Source: a virus
DNA length: 38,822 bases
Strand: one strand, 5' to 3'
IMG/VR virus record: IMGVR_UViG_3300030002_000046
Location: 1 to 38,822 of that record
This document shows positions 15,477 through 23,751 of the stretch, one piece after another. The notes below the pieces were generated by a model, which was not told the DNA's origin, did not search any database, and saw only the letters and a list, made by a program, of their open reading frames with translations. The position numbers and the translations under genes are program-made. How positions within the stretch are numbered: position 1 is the stretch's first letter; every line of letters begins with the position of its first letter.

Positions 15477-17341
15477 ACTTCAACCCACCCGAACTTCAGC
15501 ATCCTGTGCGCGAGCAGGCTCCGCGTGACTCGATCCACGGAGAGGATCGTGGCCTGTGTCATCCGGGTGGGCGTCGTCCCGGTCAGGACCATTTCGCCCG
15601 TAGAGGGCCCGTCAAGCTCAGGGGGCCACCGGAGTATCCAATACTCCCTCGTCGTCAGCCACGCGGCCACCTGTGCCCTGTCAACCTCGTTCTTGCACAA
15701 CAGGGTTGTGGAACCTTCCTGCCCGCGAACCGCACCACGGTCGGACATGGCCTTCTCGGCACCGATGCCGTACCAGATCGAGATGCCCTGACTCAGGCTC
15801 TGGTCTCCACGGTCGTAGAGGTTGACCTTCACGTACTCGACCCCGTCGATCAGGTAGCAGTTCTTGTCCGTGGTGGTGATCGGAGCGGAGGACACCCATG
15901 CCGAGTAGACCGTGATGCCCTCAATCGTGTCGGTGATCCGCACCCGGTAGACGGTTGGCAACCCGTAGACGGCCTGCGGAACGAGCAAGGTCTGCGTGGC
16001 CGCAGGAAGGGGAACCGTGACGACAGCCTCACCGGCCAGCGTCTGGACCTCCAAGGTCTTCGCAGTCGCGATGATCCCGGTCACGGTCAGGAGCACGGGG
16101 GCATCCGGTTGATCCACCCCGGTCACAGCAGTGGGGGCTACCGGAGGAGTCCACGAAATGGTGAAGAGGTTGTCGTCAAAGGTCTCCGGGGACCACAGTC
16201 CGCCGTACTGCTGCACCTTCACGGAGGCGCGGTAGGTACCACCGTTGGCCCAGTCGGAGCGGGCTGGGACGATGAGTGACACGTCGTCGTCCGGGATCAC
16301 TCCCGAGTCCCACACAAGGGTTCCACCAGCCGTGTAGATCCGCATGCGGTAGGCGGTGATCCCACTCGTGTGCGCTGTGGTGGTCCACTCCACGAAGGGG
16401 GACAGGTCGTTAAGTGCGGAGGTGGTCGTGATCGAATCCACCGACGGAGCGAGCACGGAGATGAACCGGAAGGGCGTAGACCAGTCTGACCAGTCGCTGA
16501 CCTCGAAGGTCGAGACCTCCCACTCGTAGGTGGTGTCTGCGTCGAAGACTCCGGCGCCGATGTCAACCGACTGCTTCGACTGATCCATCGGGGTCTCGAT
16601 GTTGGTCAGCGTCCCGGCGGAGGTGATGTAGGACCAGTCCAGAGCGCCGATCTCCCGGATGCGCAGCTTGGCCGCTTCCTGCTCCCCCCCTGCGGAGGAC
16701 ATGTGACTCCACGACAGTGTCAGGCCCATGGTCTGCGTGATGAAGGCCCCCGACGTAGGGGAGGCCAGCTTGGCCCGGTTGGGCTTGCCCGGGGGCACGA
16801 TCTCGAACGAGTTGTACCACTGCCCAGAATCTCCCTTGGCGAGCCGCACGTAGGCAGCAGGGCCGTTCGGGTCCCCGGGAATCCACCAGAGGTTGTGGCG
16901 GACCTTACCGCCCTTCTGCATGGTGATCACGTCGGTGCCGACCTTGTTCAGCAGCGGGGCGAGAACCCCTTGGCTGTACTTGCCACGACCGAACACGAGG
17001 GCTCCGCCCCCGGGAGGGTCAACCCGGACACCGGGCTGGGATGTGACCTTGCCCACCTTGGAGGCGTAGGCGAACGTGATCAGGAAGACGGTCTCTCCCC
17101 GGATCTGCAGGGGTTCGGTCAGGTCAACGTCACGGACCTTCTTGGACCAGACGCCGTACTTGCTGTGGTGCTTCCAGCCGTTGGAGGAGATGACCCGGTT
17201 GGTGTTCTTCTTCGCCTTGGAGTCGTGGCCGATGGCAATGGCGAGGTCGCCCACCTGTGTGCCGACCGGCCACGCCATGGCAACGGATTGTCCGGTAGAG
17301 GAGTTGACTCCCTGCGTGTAGCCGCGAAGCTGGACTCCCAC
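15473..17341 (-). CDS. minor tail protein with fibronectin type III-like repeats
   Basis: A 622-aa protein directly after the tape measure gene. GTG 17341 has GGAAGG seven bases upstream; the open frame further upstream overlaps the tape measure end. Residues 1-190 form one beta-rich domain. Residues 195-500 contain at least two fibronectin III-like modules, each opening with a proline-led strand and a WS or W-x-T signature (LTLSWSHMSSAG, YEWEVSTFEVSDWSDWS, FVEWTTTAHTSGI, FTISWTPPVAPTA). Such modules decorate tails and may bind host surface glycans. The C-terminus (ISIWYGIGAEKAM) resembles distal tail regions. Confidence 0.72.
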   Translation of the reverse strand: MGVQLRGYTQGVNSSTGQSVAMAWPVGTQVGDLAIAIGHDSKAKKNTNRVISSNGWKHHSKYGVWSKKVRDVDLTEPLQIRGETVFLITFAYASKVGKVTSQPGVRVDPPGGGALVFGRGKYSQGVLAPLLNKVGTDVITMQKGGKVRHNLWWIPGDPNGPAAYVRLAKGDSGQWYNSFEIVPPGKPNRAKLASPTSGAFITQTMGLTLSWSHMSSAGGEQEAAKLRIREIGALDWSYITSAGTLTNIETPMDQSKQSVDIGAGVFDADTTYEWEVSTFEVSDWSDWSTPFRFISVLAPSVDSITTTSALNDLSPFVEWTTTAHTSGITAYRMRIYTAGGTLVWDSGVIPDDDVSLIVPARSDWANGGTYRASVKVQQYGGLWSPETFDDNLFTISWTPPVAPTAVTGVDQPDAPVLLTVTGIIATAKTLEVQTLAGEAVVTVPLPAATQTLLVPQAVYGLPTVYRVRITDTIEGITVYSAWVSSAPITTTDKNCYLIDGVEYVKVNLYDRGDQSLSQGISIWYGIGAEKAMSDRGAVRGQEGSTTLLCKNEVDRAQVAAWLTTREYWILRWPPELDGPSTGEMVLTGTTPTRMTQATILSVDRVTRSLLAHRMLKFGWVEV

Positions 17342-17342
17342 G

Positions 17343-20300
17343 TCAGTACCTTCCAGTCTCTTGCACGAGAACACCGATCAGGGCATTGGCTGCCTTGTCC
17401 ACCCCGGTGAGCTTGAACGACAGCCCGGACAGCGCCTCCTTGATGGCGGCAGCCGTGTCAACCGTATCGGTGGGACCCCCCGTTGTGGCGGAGGGAGCAG
17501 GGCCAGAGGCGATTACGGACTGGGCAGCGGCGGAGAGCTTGGTCGTGCTGGCTGCCGGGGCGGAGTCGATCATCTTCTGCGTGATCGCGAAGGTGTCCGT
17601 AGGCATCTGGGCAGCAGCGGTCATCTTGGAGACCACGTCGCTGATCGCACTCACGGCAACGTTGGCGGTATCCGAGATCCCGTTGGCCATGCCGTTCACG
17701 ATCTGGTTGCCGATGTTGGCGAAGACCTTGGACGGGGACTTGATCCCGAGGAAGTTCTTCGCTGCGTCGATGGCTCCGGTCACGACACCCTTGATGGCCC
17801 CAACGACGGAGTCTGCCATGCCACTGATGCCCTTGATCAGGCCGTCGATCATGTCCTGCCCGAGCTTCAGCATGTCGCCACCCCACGTGCCGAGCTTGGT
17901 CATCACCTCAGCCGGGAGACCGGCGAACCACGCGATGGCATCCCCGATGGCCTTGCCTGTGCTGGAGGCCATGTCGGTAACGAAGGTGACGATCCCGCCC
18001 GTGAATCCGGCGACGACCTTCCACACCCCGGCGAAGAAGGAGCCGATCAGGCTGACCACGTTCAGGAACCCGCCGATGACGGCAGCCACCACGGTGAGGA
18101 TGACCCCGACGATGCTGGCGATGACGTTGATCACGGTGGAGATGATCGGGATCACGATCTGCAGGGCAGGGACCAAGATCCCGACGACCAACTGCACCAG
18201 TTGGCCGATGACCTGAATGATCGGCACGAGAAGCTGAACCACGACGCCGATCATGGTCATCAGCGGAGGCAGGATCGCTTGGATGATCATCATAATCGGG
18301 GGGATCAGGGTGGCGATCAGGGACGTGATGAGGGAGATGATCGGCTGGAGCACAGGGATCAGGGAGATGATCGTCGCGATGATCGGGTCGAGAGCCGGGA
18401 GTAGCTGGAGGACCGCTGCCATAAGCGTCTCGAAGGCTGGGGCGAGAGCGCTGACAAGCTGGGAGATCAGTGAGGCAATCGGTGGCATGAGCGAATCGAA
18501 AGCAGACACGATGGGCGGGAGGATGCTTCCGATCAGCTTCATCGCAACCCCGACGAAGGGCATGACCGCACTCACCAGAGAAGCGAACATCCCAACAAGC
18601 GGAGTGACCACGGGAATAAGTGTCGAGATGACTGATACCAGCGGAGGAAGGACCGCAGAGACCAAATCCATGAACAGCGGGATGATCGGCATCACGGCAG
18701 CCACGATGTCACCGAACATCGACACCAGAGGAGGCAGCAGCGTGGAGACCATGTCCGTGATCAGCGGGATGATCGGGACGATTGCGTCCACGATCTGCGT
18801 GAAGACGGCAGCCAGTGGGGGCAGCAGGGAGAGGGCGAGGCTGGTGATGATCGGGATCAGTGGGGTGATGACCCCCACGAGAGCCGTGAACAGGCCCATC
18901 AGCGGGGGCAGCACCGAGGAAACCATGTCCGCGATCACAGCAGCGATGGGCACGAAGGCCTGTGCGAGGGTCCCGAGAGGGGCTACGAGGGCTTGCAGCA
19001 GGGTGCCGATAGGAACGAGCAGGGCGTTGACTATCGACCCCAGAGGGCCGATCAGGCTAGAGATGATGGCTACCAGCGGAGGCAGTACAGCCGACACGAT
19101 CCCGATCAGTGGCTGGACGATGGCGAGGATCGGAGGGATCATGGCCTGAATCAGCCCGACAATCGGGGCGATCAGCGGGGTCAGCATCGAGATCGCGTCA
19201 GCCAGCCCAGCACCCAGCAGGTCGATGACCGGAAGTAGGGCCTGACCGAGGGCGGTCACGATGGGAGAGAGGGCCCCGAGGGCTGCGCCGAGCACCGGGC
19301 CGAGGACGGCCATCATCGAACCGGCCACCTGCATGACAGTTCCGAGGGCAGCGGTGATCGGGCCCATGGCCGGGGCGAGCCCGGCAAGACCAGTGGTGAG
19401 CCCGTTCATCATGGTGTCGAGCCCGGAGGTGAAGGCTGGGCTCGCGATGATCCCGGACACGATCTCCAGCGCGGAGCCGAAGGCCTTGGCCGCGTCCGGG
19501 AGCAGGTACATCAGGGCGGGCACAAGGGCAACAAGGTTGTCCCCGACGATCTTCATGGAGGGCGCGATGGCGTCCATGGCCACGCGGGCAGCGGCGAAGA
19601 CCACTCCGAGGGTGTTCTGCCCGGAGACGCTGTTGATAGCGTCAGAGACCTTCTTCAGGCCGTCAGCAAGGGACCCCAGAGACGCCCCACCCGCAGACTC
19701 CGCAGCCGTGGCGATGCCCTTCAGGATTCCACCCAGCCCGGAAGCCACACGCCACAGATCCTGCATCTGGGTGATTGCGTTGTCGATCCAGTTGAAGATC
19801 TCCCCGGACTTGGTCGCCTTGTCGAGCCACGTCGTGAACTGGGTACCGAGCTTGGTCATCCACTTCACAAGGGCCGGGAGGTAGGTGGAGCCGACGGCTC
19901 CGAGCTTGGCCAGCGAGGTGACCCACACCTTGATCCCGGGGGTACCGAGGTTGATGGCCTGCTTCGTGTTGGCGAAGATTGCGGAGAGGGAGTTCAGGAC
20001 TGGCTTCGACCCGACCACCTTGGCGAAGGCACCGACCCACTTGCCCATTGCGGTTGACACGCCACCGAGCCCACCTCGAAGGGCCGGGATCAGCTTCTGC
20101 GACATCTCCCGGATTGGCTTGTTGGCCTGATCCCAGAACTTGCCGGAGATGTTCTTGCGGAGGTCACCGAACTTCGGGCCGAGATCCTTCAGTTCGGTCT
20201 TGATGTCCTTCATCGACATCATCAGGACGGCGCCGCCTGCGGCCATCCCGGCAAAGATGCCCGGCATCGCGAGGGCAGCCGGAAGCATCTGCACGAGCCC

Positions 20301-20897
20301 GGACGCCAGCGTGGAGACGTTGGAGGTCAGGGAGAGGATGCCAGAGGCGGCAGACAGGGCTCCAGCGGCCATGATGGCCAGCTTCGGGGCCAGCTTGTCG
20401 AGATCGAGCAGCCTGTTCTTGACACCCTTCAGCACGTCCCCCACGACCCGGGCGCCAGACAGGCGCATCAGGGCAGCGGATACGGCGGCGAGGGACTTCT
20501 TCTCGATGTCCAGCACGATCTTGGACCTGCGGTTGCGAGCGGCGAGGGCCAGCTTGGCTTCAGCCTTGCCCGTGTCCGCATCAGCGTTGATGGTCGCAGT
20601 GCGCTTCTTCGCAAGATCCTTCAGGTTCTTGTTGGCCTTGCCGGTATCAGCATCAGCGTTGATGGTGATGTTCTTGTCAACGCCCTTCACGGCGTTGTTC
20701 ACTGCCCCGGAGAGGGAGGACTCTACGTTCTTCCCGACATCCTTGCCGATCTTGTCACCGATCTGCTTCCCGGCCTTTTCACCGAGCTTGTTGAAGTCGA
20801 TGTTGCCGAAGGACTTCTCAACCGAGGAGGAGATCTTGTCACCGAGATCCTTGCTCAGAACCTCTACACGGACGTACGCCGTACCCACCACAGCCAT
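17343..20897 (-). CDS. tape measure protein
   Basis: The longest complete gene here, 1184 aa. It sets tail length and passes through the tail tube at DNA ejection. At roughly 0.15 nm per residue it predicts a tail near 180 nm. The N-terminus has two copies of an INADADTGKA module, followed by a helical region (LIPALRGGLGGVSTAMGKWV). The centre is a very hydrophobic block with Pro-Pro repeats, including four consecutive 29-residue units, and several likely membrane-spanning segments. The C-terminal part has GDAIAWFAGLPAEVMTKLG and KNFLGIKSPSKVFANIG, common in tape measures. AGGGG precedes ATG 20897 by about ten bases. Confidence 0.95.
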   Translation of the reverse strand: MAVVGTAYVRVEVLSKDLGDKISSSVEKSFGNIDFNKLGEKAGKQIGDKIGKDVGKNVESSLSGAVNNAVKGVDKNITINADADTGKANKNLKDLAKKRTATINADADTGKAEAKLALAARNRRSKIVLDIEKKSLAAVSAALMRLSGARVVGDVLKGVKNRLLDLDKLAPKLAIMAAGALSAASGILSLTSNVSTLASGLVQMLPAALAMPGIFAGMAAGGAVLMMSMKDIKTELKDLGPKFGDLRKNISGKFWDQANKPIREMSQKLIPALRGGLGGVSTAMGKWVGAFAKVVGSKPVLNSLSAIFANTKQAINLGTPGIKVWVTSLAKLGAVGSTYLPALVKWMTKLGTQFTTWLDKATKSGEIFNWIDNAITQMQDLWRVASGLGGILKGIATAAESAGGASLGSLADGLKKVSDAINSVSGQNTLGVVFAAARVAMDAIAPSMKIVGDNLVALVPALMYLLPDAAKAFGSALEIVSGIIASPAFTSGLDTMMNGLTTGLAGLAPAMGPITAALGTVMQVAGSMMAVLGPVLGAALGALSPIVTALGQALLPVIDLLGAGLADAISMLTPLIAPIVGLIQAMIPPILAIVQPLIGIVSAVLPPLVAIISSLIGPLGSIVNALLVPIGTLLQALVAPLGTLAQAFVPIAAVIADMVSSVLPPLMGLFTALVGVITPLIPIITSLALSLLPPLAAVFTQIVDAIVPIIPLITDMVSTLLPPLVSMFGDIVAAVMPIIPLFMDLVSAVLPPLVSVISTLIPVVTPLVGMFASLVSAVMPFVGVAMKLIGSILPPIVSAFDSLMPPIASLISQLVSALAPAFETLMAAVLQLLPALDPIIATIISLIPVLQPIISLITSLIATLIPPIMMIIQAILPPLMTMIGVVVQLLVPIIQVIGQLVQLVVGILVPALQIVIPIISTVINVIASIVGVILTVVAAVIGGFLNVVSLIGSFFAGVWKVVAGFTGGIVTFVTDMASSTGKAIGDAIAWFAGLPAEVMTKLGTWGGDMLKLGQDMIDGLIKGISGMADSVVGAIKGVVTGAIDAAKNFLGIKSPSKVFANIGNQIVNGMANGISDTANVAVSAISDVVSKMTAAAQMPTDTFAITQKMIDSAPAASTTKLSAAAQSVIASGPAPSATTGGPTDTVDTAAAIKEALSGLSFKLTGVDKAANALIGVLVQETGRY
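18560..18910 (-). repeat. four tandem 29-residue (87-bp) repeats in the tape measure
   Basis: Successive units start PPLMGLF, PPLAAVF, PPLVSMF and PPLVSVI, each exactly 29 residues. All have Pro at position 16; the first three also have a hydrophobic-hydrophobic-Pro triplet at 17-19, which the fourth loses. Degenerate copies continue on both sides to roughly 18080 and 19280. The DNA copies are diverged, so the duplication is old. Confidence 0.7.
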
Positions 20898-20932
20898 TAC
20901 TTTTCACCCCTAAAAGTAGTAGCGTATTGGGT

Positions 20933-21379
20933 ATGACTCAGCACGGACTGACTAGAGAAGCTCTCTTCATCCTGAAGGTTGACCGCACTGACGACGGGTG
21001 CTGGGAGTGGACTGGGAAAGTTGCCGACAACGGCTACGGGCACTTCATATTCAAGGAGCACGGAAAGGCCAAGACCGTTCTGGCTCACCGCTTCTCCTAC
21101 GAACTCTTCGCTGGTCCGATCCCTGAAGGCTTCTTCCTCGATCACCTGTGCCTGAAGAAGCATTGCGTCCGGCCCAGCCACCTCGAACCCGTGACTCCCG
21201 GGGAGAACAACCGCAGGCACTACATCAAGCAGGAAGTGTGTGCTCAGGGGCACCCGCTCACCGGGGACAACGTCTACGTCCCGCCGAAGCACCCGGGACA
21301 GCGGAAGTGCCGGATCTGCCTCAAACGCATCTCGAAGCAAAACTACCTGCGTAGGCATCCGGCACCTCCTTCTGTCTAG
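20933..21379 (+). CDS. HNH homing endonuclease inserted in the tail operon on the opposite strand
   Basis: A 148-aa HNH protein. The core reads CWEWTGKVADNGYGHF, AHRFSYELFAGPIPEG, FLDHLCLKKHCVRPSHLE, PVTPGENN, with DH and HLEPVT motifs; a C-terminal CAQGHPL ... RKCRIC segment probably binds zinc. It lies between the chaperone and tape measure genes but runs against them, so it is probably expressed separately. ATG 20933 is preferred over TTG 20927; no ribosome binding site is visible, so expression is uncertain. Its stop shares CTAG with the end of the chaperone frame. The same core and zinc segment occur in the HNH gene at 5436-6002. Confidence 0.88.
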   Translation: MTQHGLTREALFILKVDRTDDGCWEWTGKVADNGYGHFIFKEHGKAKTVLAHRFSYELFAGPIPEGFFLDHLCLKKHCVRPSHLEPVTPGENNRRHYIKQEVCAQGHPLTGDNVYVPPKHPGQRKCRICLKRISKQNYLRRHPAPPSV

Positions 21380-21648
21380 TGCCTCAGGTGAGGCGGTGTT
21401 ACATCGTCCACTTCTTCGGGCTTCTGCCGCTTGGCCAGTCTGGCGAACTCCATTGCCATCCCGTCGCGCTGCTTCCGCTCGTCAACTCCTTGCGTCGCGT
21501 ACTCCTCTAGCCACCATTCGATGTAGTTGAAGGCTCGGTCGGCTCGGAGCGCGAGTACATCAAGACCCCGGGCGAGGGAACTTCCGTCGAGCCGACGCCA
21601 GATGAGGGGCTGCCGGACGTACTGACAGAGTTCCCGCCAGTAGGGCGG
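21376..21648 (-). CDS. tail assembly chaperone downstream (-1) frame, gpT-like
   Basis: This frame has no start codon of its own and is -1 relative to the upstream chaperone gene. It opens at 21648 after a TGA at 21651-21649 and stops with TAG at 21376. It encodes about 90 residues including YWRELCQYVRQPLIWRR and ADRAFNYIEWWLEEYATQ, typical of the second tail chaperone of actinophages. The most likely slip is on CCT (21644-21642) to CCC, joining ..SDDRP to YWREL. There is no perfect slippery heptamer at the site, so the exact point is uncertain. The fused protein would assist tape measure folding and tail tube assembly. Confidence 0.72.
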   Translation of the reverse strand, partial: PPYWRELCQYVRQPLIWRRLDGSSLARGLDVLALRADRAFNYIEWWLEEYATQGVDERKQRDGMAMEFARLAKRQKPEEVDDVTPPHLRH

Positions 21649-21989
21649 TCATCCGAGTACACCTCCGCGAGCCAGCCAGCGATGTCGGAGATCTTGGACA
21701 TCGGGACCACGATCTTCGGGTCACGAATCGCGGCCTCGAAGCGCGCGTAACTCTCTTCCAGCAGGGCGCCACGGAAGAAGCCAAGGAGAGCCTCGATGGT
21801 GGCCGACTGGCTGCCATTGCTCTTGGTGCCTGCGGACGCGAGGTCCAGCAGGAGACCGGCGGGGACTTCGGGGCGGCACTGGAAGATCTGGCCAGCGAGC
21901 TTGAACTCGATGACCTCTTCCGTATCTGCAGTGGGGGCGTCCGTACCCGGAAGGTCGAACTCCATGAACCTCTTCATCAGCATCTCCAT
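21507..21989 (-). CDS. tail assembly chaperone, gpG-like (0 frame)
   Basis: The first tail chaperone gene, just before the tape measure in transcription order. The product begins with an acidic beta segment (EEVIEFKLAGQIFQCRPEVPAG), then a helical core (ALLEESYARFEAAIRDPKIVVPM) and a low-complexity Ser/Pro C-terminus as in other gpG proteins. Several ATGs compete: 21989, 21983, 21977 and 21965. GGAG sits six bases before 21977 and AAGAGG three before 21965, so 21977 may be the true start. A TGTCAACC site overlaps the leader directly upstream. Ribosomes shifting -1 near 21643 make the longer fusion ending at 21376. Confidence 0.78.
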   Translation of the reverse strand: MEMLMKRFMEFDLPGTDAPTADTEEVIEFKLAGQIFQCRPEVPAGLLLDLASAGTKSNGSQSATIEALLGFFRGALLEESYARFEAAIRDPKIVVPMSKISDIAGWLAEVYSDDRPTGGNSVSTSGSPSSGVGSTEVPSPGVLMYSRSEPTEPSTTSNGG

Positions 21990-22035
21990 CTGTGGTTGAC
22001 ACGCACTATCGCGCCTTGCGAGATCAGCCTAATGG
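21990..22035 (-). promoter_or_regulatory. intergenic leader of the chaperone gene with a TGTCAACC site
   Basis: This short gap holds the only clearly intergenic copy of the repeated octamer (21994-22001), 5-12 bases upstream of ATG 21989. I see no convincing -10/-35 pair. A protein bound here could affect expression of the chaperone and tape measure genes. Confidence 0.4.
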
Positions 22036-22461
22036 CTATCCTCCGCGTCCCCACATGTTCATGGCCGAGACAAGTCCGCCGTTCAGGAAGTCGTAGGCCT
22101 TGGTTCCCGGGTGCTGCACGGACTTGAACCCGACGACCTTGCCGACCTTCGGCCAGAAGAACACCAGCGTGCCGTTGCCCTTGGCCTTGATCTCGTGGGG
22201 CTTGGTGCCCTGATCCATGAAGATCGTGTAGGAGATCGTCCACGATCCGGCCTCGAACCAGATGCCCTTCCCGGAGGGGTTACCACCACGCTTGACGGTC
22301 AGGCTCTTGCCCAGTGCCCCAGTCCTCTTCGGCGCGCGCACCTTCTGGCGGAAGGTGGTCTCGCGTGCGAGCCGGTTGACACTCTGGCCGAGGGCACCGT
22401 CCCACGAGCGGAAGGCGTTCAGGGCGGGCATGTCCATGACCACGGTCACGTTCCCGGCCAC
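22036..22461 (-). CDS. HK97 gp10-like tail completion protein
   Basis: A 141-aa protein matching the HK97 gp10-like family by layout. It has a helical N-terminal half (DGALGQSVNRLARETTFRQ) and a basic segment KVRAPKRTGALGKSL. Beta strands follow (WTISYTIFMDQGTKPHEI, then LVFFWPKVGKVVGF) before a terminal HPGT motif. These proteins act at the head-tail joining or tail completion step. GTG 22461 follows the stop of the previous gene by two bases; the longer frame upstream is out-of-frame sequence of that gene. ATG 22437 is an alternative. Confidence 0.75.
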   Translation of the reverse strand: MAGNVTVVMDMPALNAFRSWDGALGQSVNRLARETTFRQKVRAPKRTGALGKSLTVKRGGNPSGKGIWFEAGSWTISYTIFMDQGTKPHEIKAKGNGTLVFFWPKVGKVVGFKSVQHPGTKAYDFLNGGLVSAMNMWGRGG

Positions 22462-22463
22462 GG

Positions 22464-22907
22464 TTAGATCCCCGGAATGGAAATGTCGAGTTCGACGGTC
22501 TGTAGGCCACCCGACGGCGCCTGTACGGCGATGGTCACGGACATGAACCCGGACATGGCTCCGACGATGTCCCGGAAGAGTTCCGCGTCCGTGGAGGCGA
22601 TCAGTGCTGCAGCACCCATCAGTTCGGACCCCGGGATCGGGTTCTTCGGGTTCTTCGAGACTGCCGGGGTACATCGTGTGATGATGACAGAAAATCCAGC
22701 CATCCACTGTGAGGTCATGCACGTCTGGATCTGCCCGGTCTCCGGGTACAGGGTCCAGCCGTTGAACATCACGGCGACCTGCTCGCAGTCAGGCGGGATC
22801 GGGGTCATGTAGATGATCTGCCGTGCGGGGAGAGCGATGTCGCTCTGCAGCGCCTGCTGGCGAACAGAGTCCATCAGGTCTTCGGCCAACTCGTAGAGGG
22901 TTCCCAT
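22464..22907 (-). CDS. head-tail connector complex protein, tail terminator-like
   Basis: A 147-aa protein. ALPARQIIYMTP, DCEQVAVMFNGWTLYPETG and FSVIITRCTPAV form the pattern seen in actinophage connector or terminator proteins, which plug the tail end and attach it to the head. ATG 22907 overlaps the preceding stop (TGATG). The longer open frame to 23018 is out-of-frame upstream sequence. It lies between the connector and the gp10-like gene, as expected. Confidence 0.65.
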   Translation of the reverse strand: MGTLYELAEDLMDSVRQQALQSDIALPARQIIYMTPIPPDCEQVAVMFNGWTLYPETGQIQTCMTSQWMAGFSVIITRCTPAVSKNPKNPIPGSELMGAAALIASTDAELFRDIVGAMSGFMSVTIAVQAPSGGLQTVELDISIPGI

Positions 22908-23683
22908 CAGATGATGCTCGCAGGGCGCGGAGCGAGGGAGAGGTTGACACCGGGAGGGGAGTCCGGACCGAACAGCCCGGCGGCACGGTTTCCGGACAGC
23001 TTCAGGGAGGCCAGCCACTGGTCAACGACCGGGACCCCGAGGCGCCCCTTCTCGTAGAAGTTCTGCGGGTCGAGCAGCGTGTAGCTCATGCCCTCGCGGG
23101 TGAGGGAGATGACGCGCTCCGGGAGGGAGCACTCCGAGGTGTCACCGCAGGGTCCGGCGAGGAACAACTCGCGAGCCAGCGTGAGCAGCGCGTTCTTGGC
23201 GGCAGGGGAAACAGTTGACCCGTAGAGGTACTGGACCCGCAGAAGGGTGTCATTGGGGACGTAGCTGCGGTACCGGGGGTAGAACCCCATCCGGCACTCC
23301 CAGTCGCGGTAGGTGGTGTTCCGGGTCTGGGAGAAGTGCACGGCCCCGGAGAAGAGCAGGTGGGCGTTCTCCTGCCCATCCAGAACAGAGGTCTCGGTAG
23401 CGGTGACCCGGAGGATCTCGATCAGCTTGCGCACCGGCTGCTGTGTGAGCTTCAGGCGCTTGGCGGTCGGCCATGCGTGGAACTCGTCCACCGCGATGCC
23501 GGGGCCGTGTACGCGGGAGCCGGTCATGGCCTGCAGGATCGCCGTCGCCCCAGCCACAGCGTCCCGCGCACTGATCAACTGCGGTTCGGCCAGCGTGTCC
23601 TCGTCTGGCTCAGGGCAGCACTCCGGACCAAGCGCTACGCGAGCGAGTGAGGTCCAGTCGTCCTCAGAGATCCAGCCGGTCAT
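22907..23683 (-). CDS. head-to-tail connector protein
   Basis: A 258-aa protein. The order of motifs fits phage head-tail connectors of actinobacteria: YRDWECRMGFYPRYRSYVP, NDTLLRVQYLYGSTVSP, then a Cys pair (AGPCGDTSECSLPERVISLTREG) and DPQNFYEKGRLGVPVVDQWL. ATG 23683 has GGAAGG seven bases upstream, with a hairpin (23707-23741) just beyond, so this gene probably begins the lower-expressed connector/tail segment. Function in joining head and tail is inferred from family resemblance and position. Confidence 0.72.
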   Translation of the reverse strand: MTGWISEDDWTSLARVALGPECCPEPDEDTLAEPQLISARDAVAGATAILQAMTGSRVHGPGIAVDEFHAWPTAKRLKLTQQPVRKLIEILRVTATETSVLDGQENAHLLFSGAVHFSQTRNTTYRDWECRMGFYPRYRSYVPNDTLLRVQYLYGSTVSPAAKNALLTLARELFLAGPCGDTSECSLPERVISLTREGMSYTLLDPQNFYEKGRLGVPVVDQWLASLKLSGNRAAGLFGPDSPPGVNLSLAPRPASII

Positions 23684-23706
23684 TGAGTTGCCTTCCAAAC
23701 GCAGAA

Positions 23707-23741
23707 CAGCCCGTCGCCCCAATCCTAAGGGCGACGGGCTG
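23707..23741 (-). terminator. strong hairpin after the capsid and tail-tube genes
   Basis: A perfect 13-bp stem (23707-23719 with 23729-23741) and 9-base loop lies between the probable major tail protein gene and the connector gene. On the minus strand it is followed by TTCTGCGTTT. It could terminate part of the transcription and keep the two abundant proteins separate from the connectors. Confidence 0.7.
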
Positions 23742-23751
23742 CTCTCAGCCG

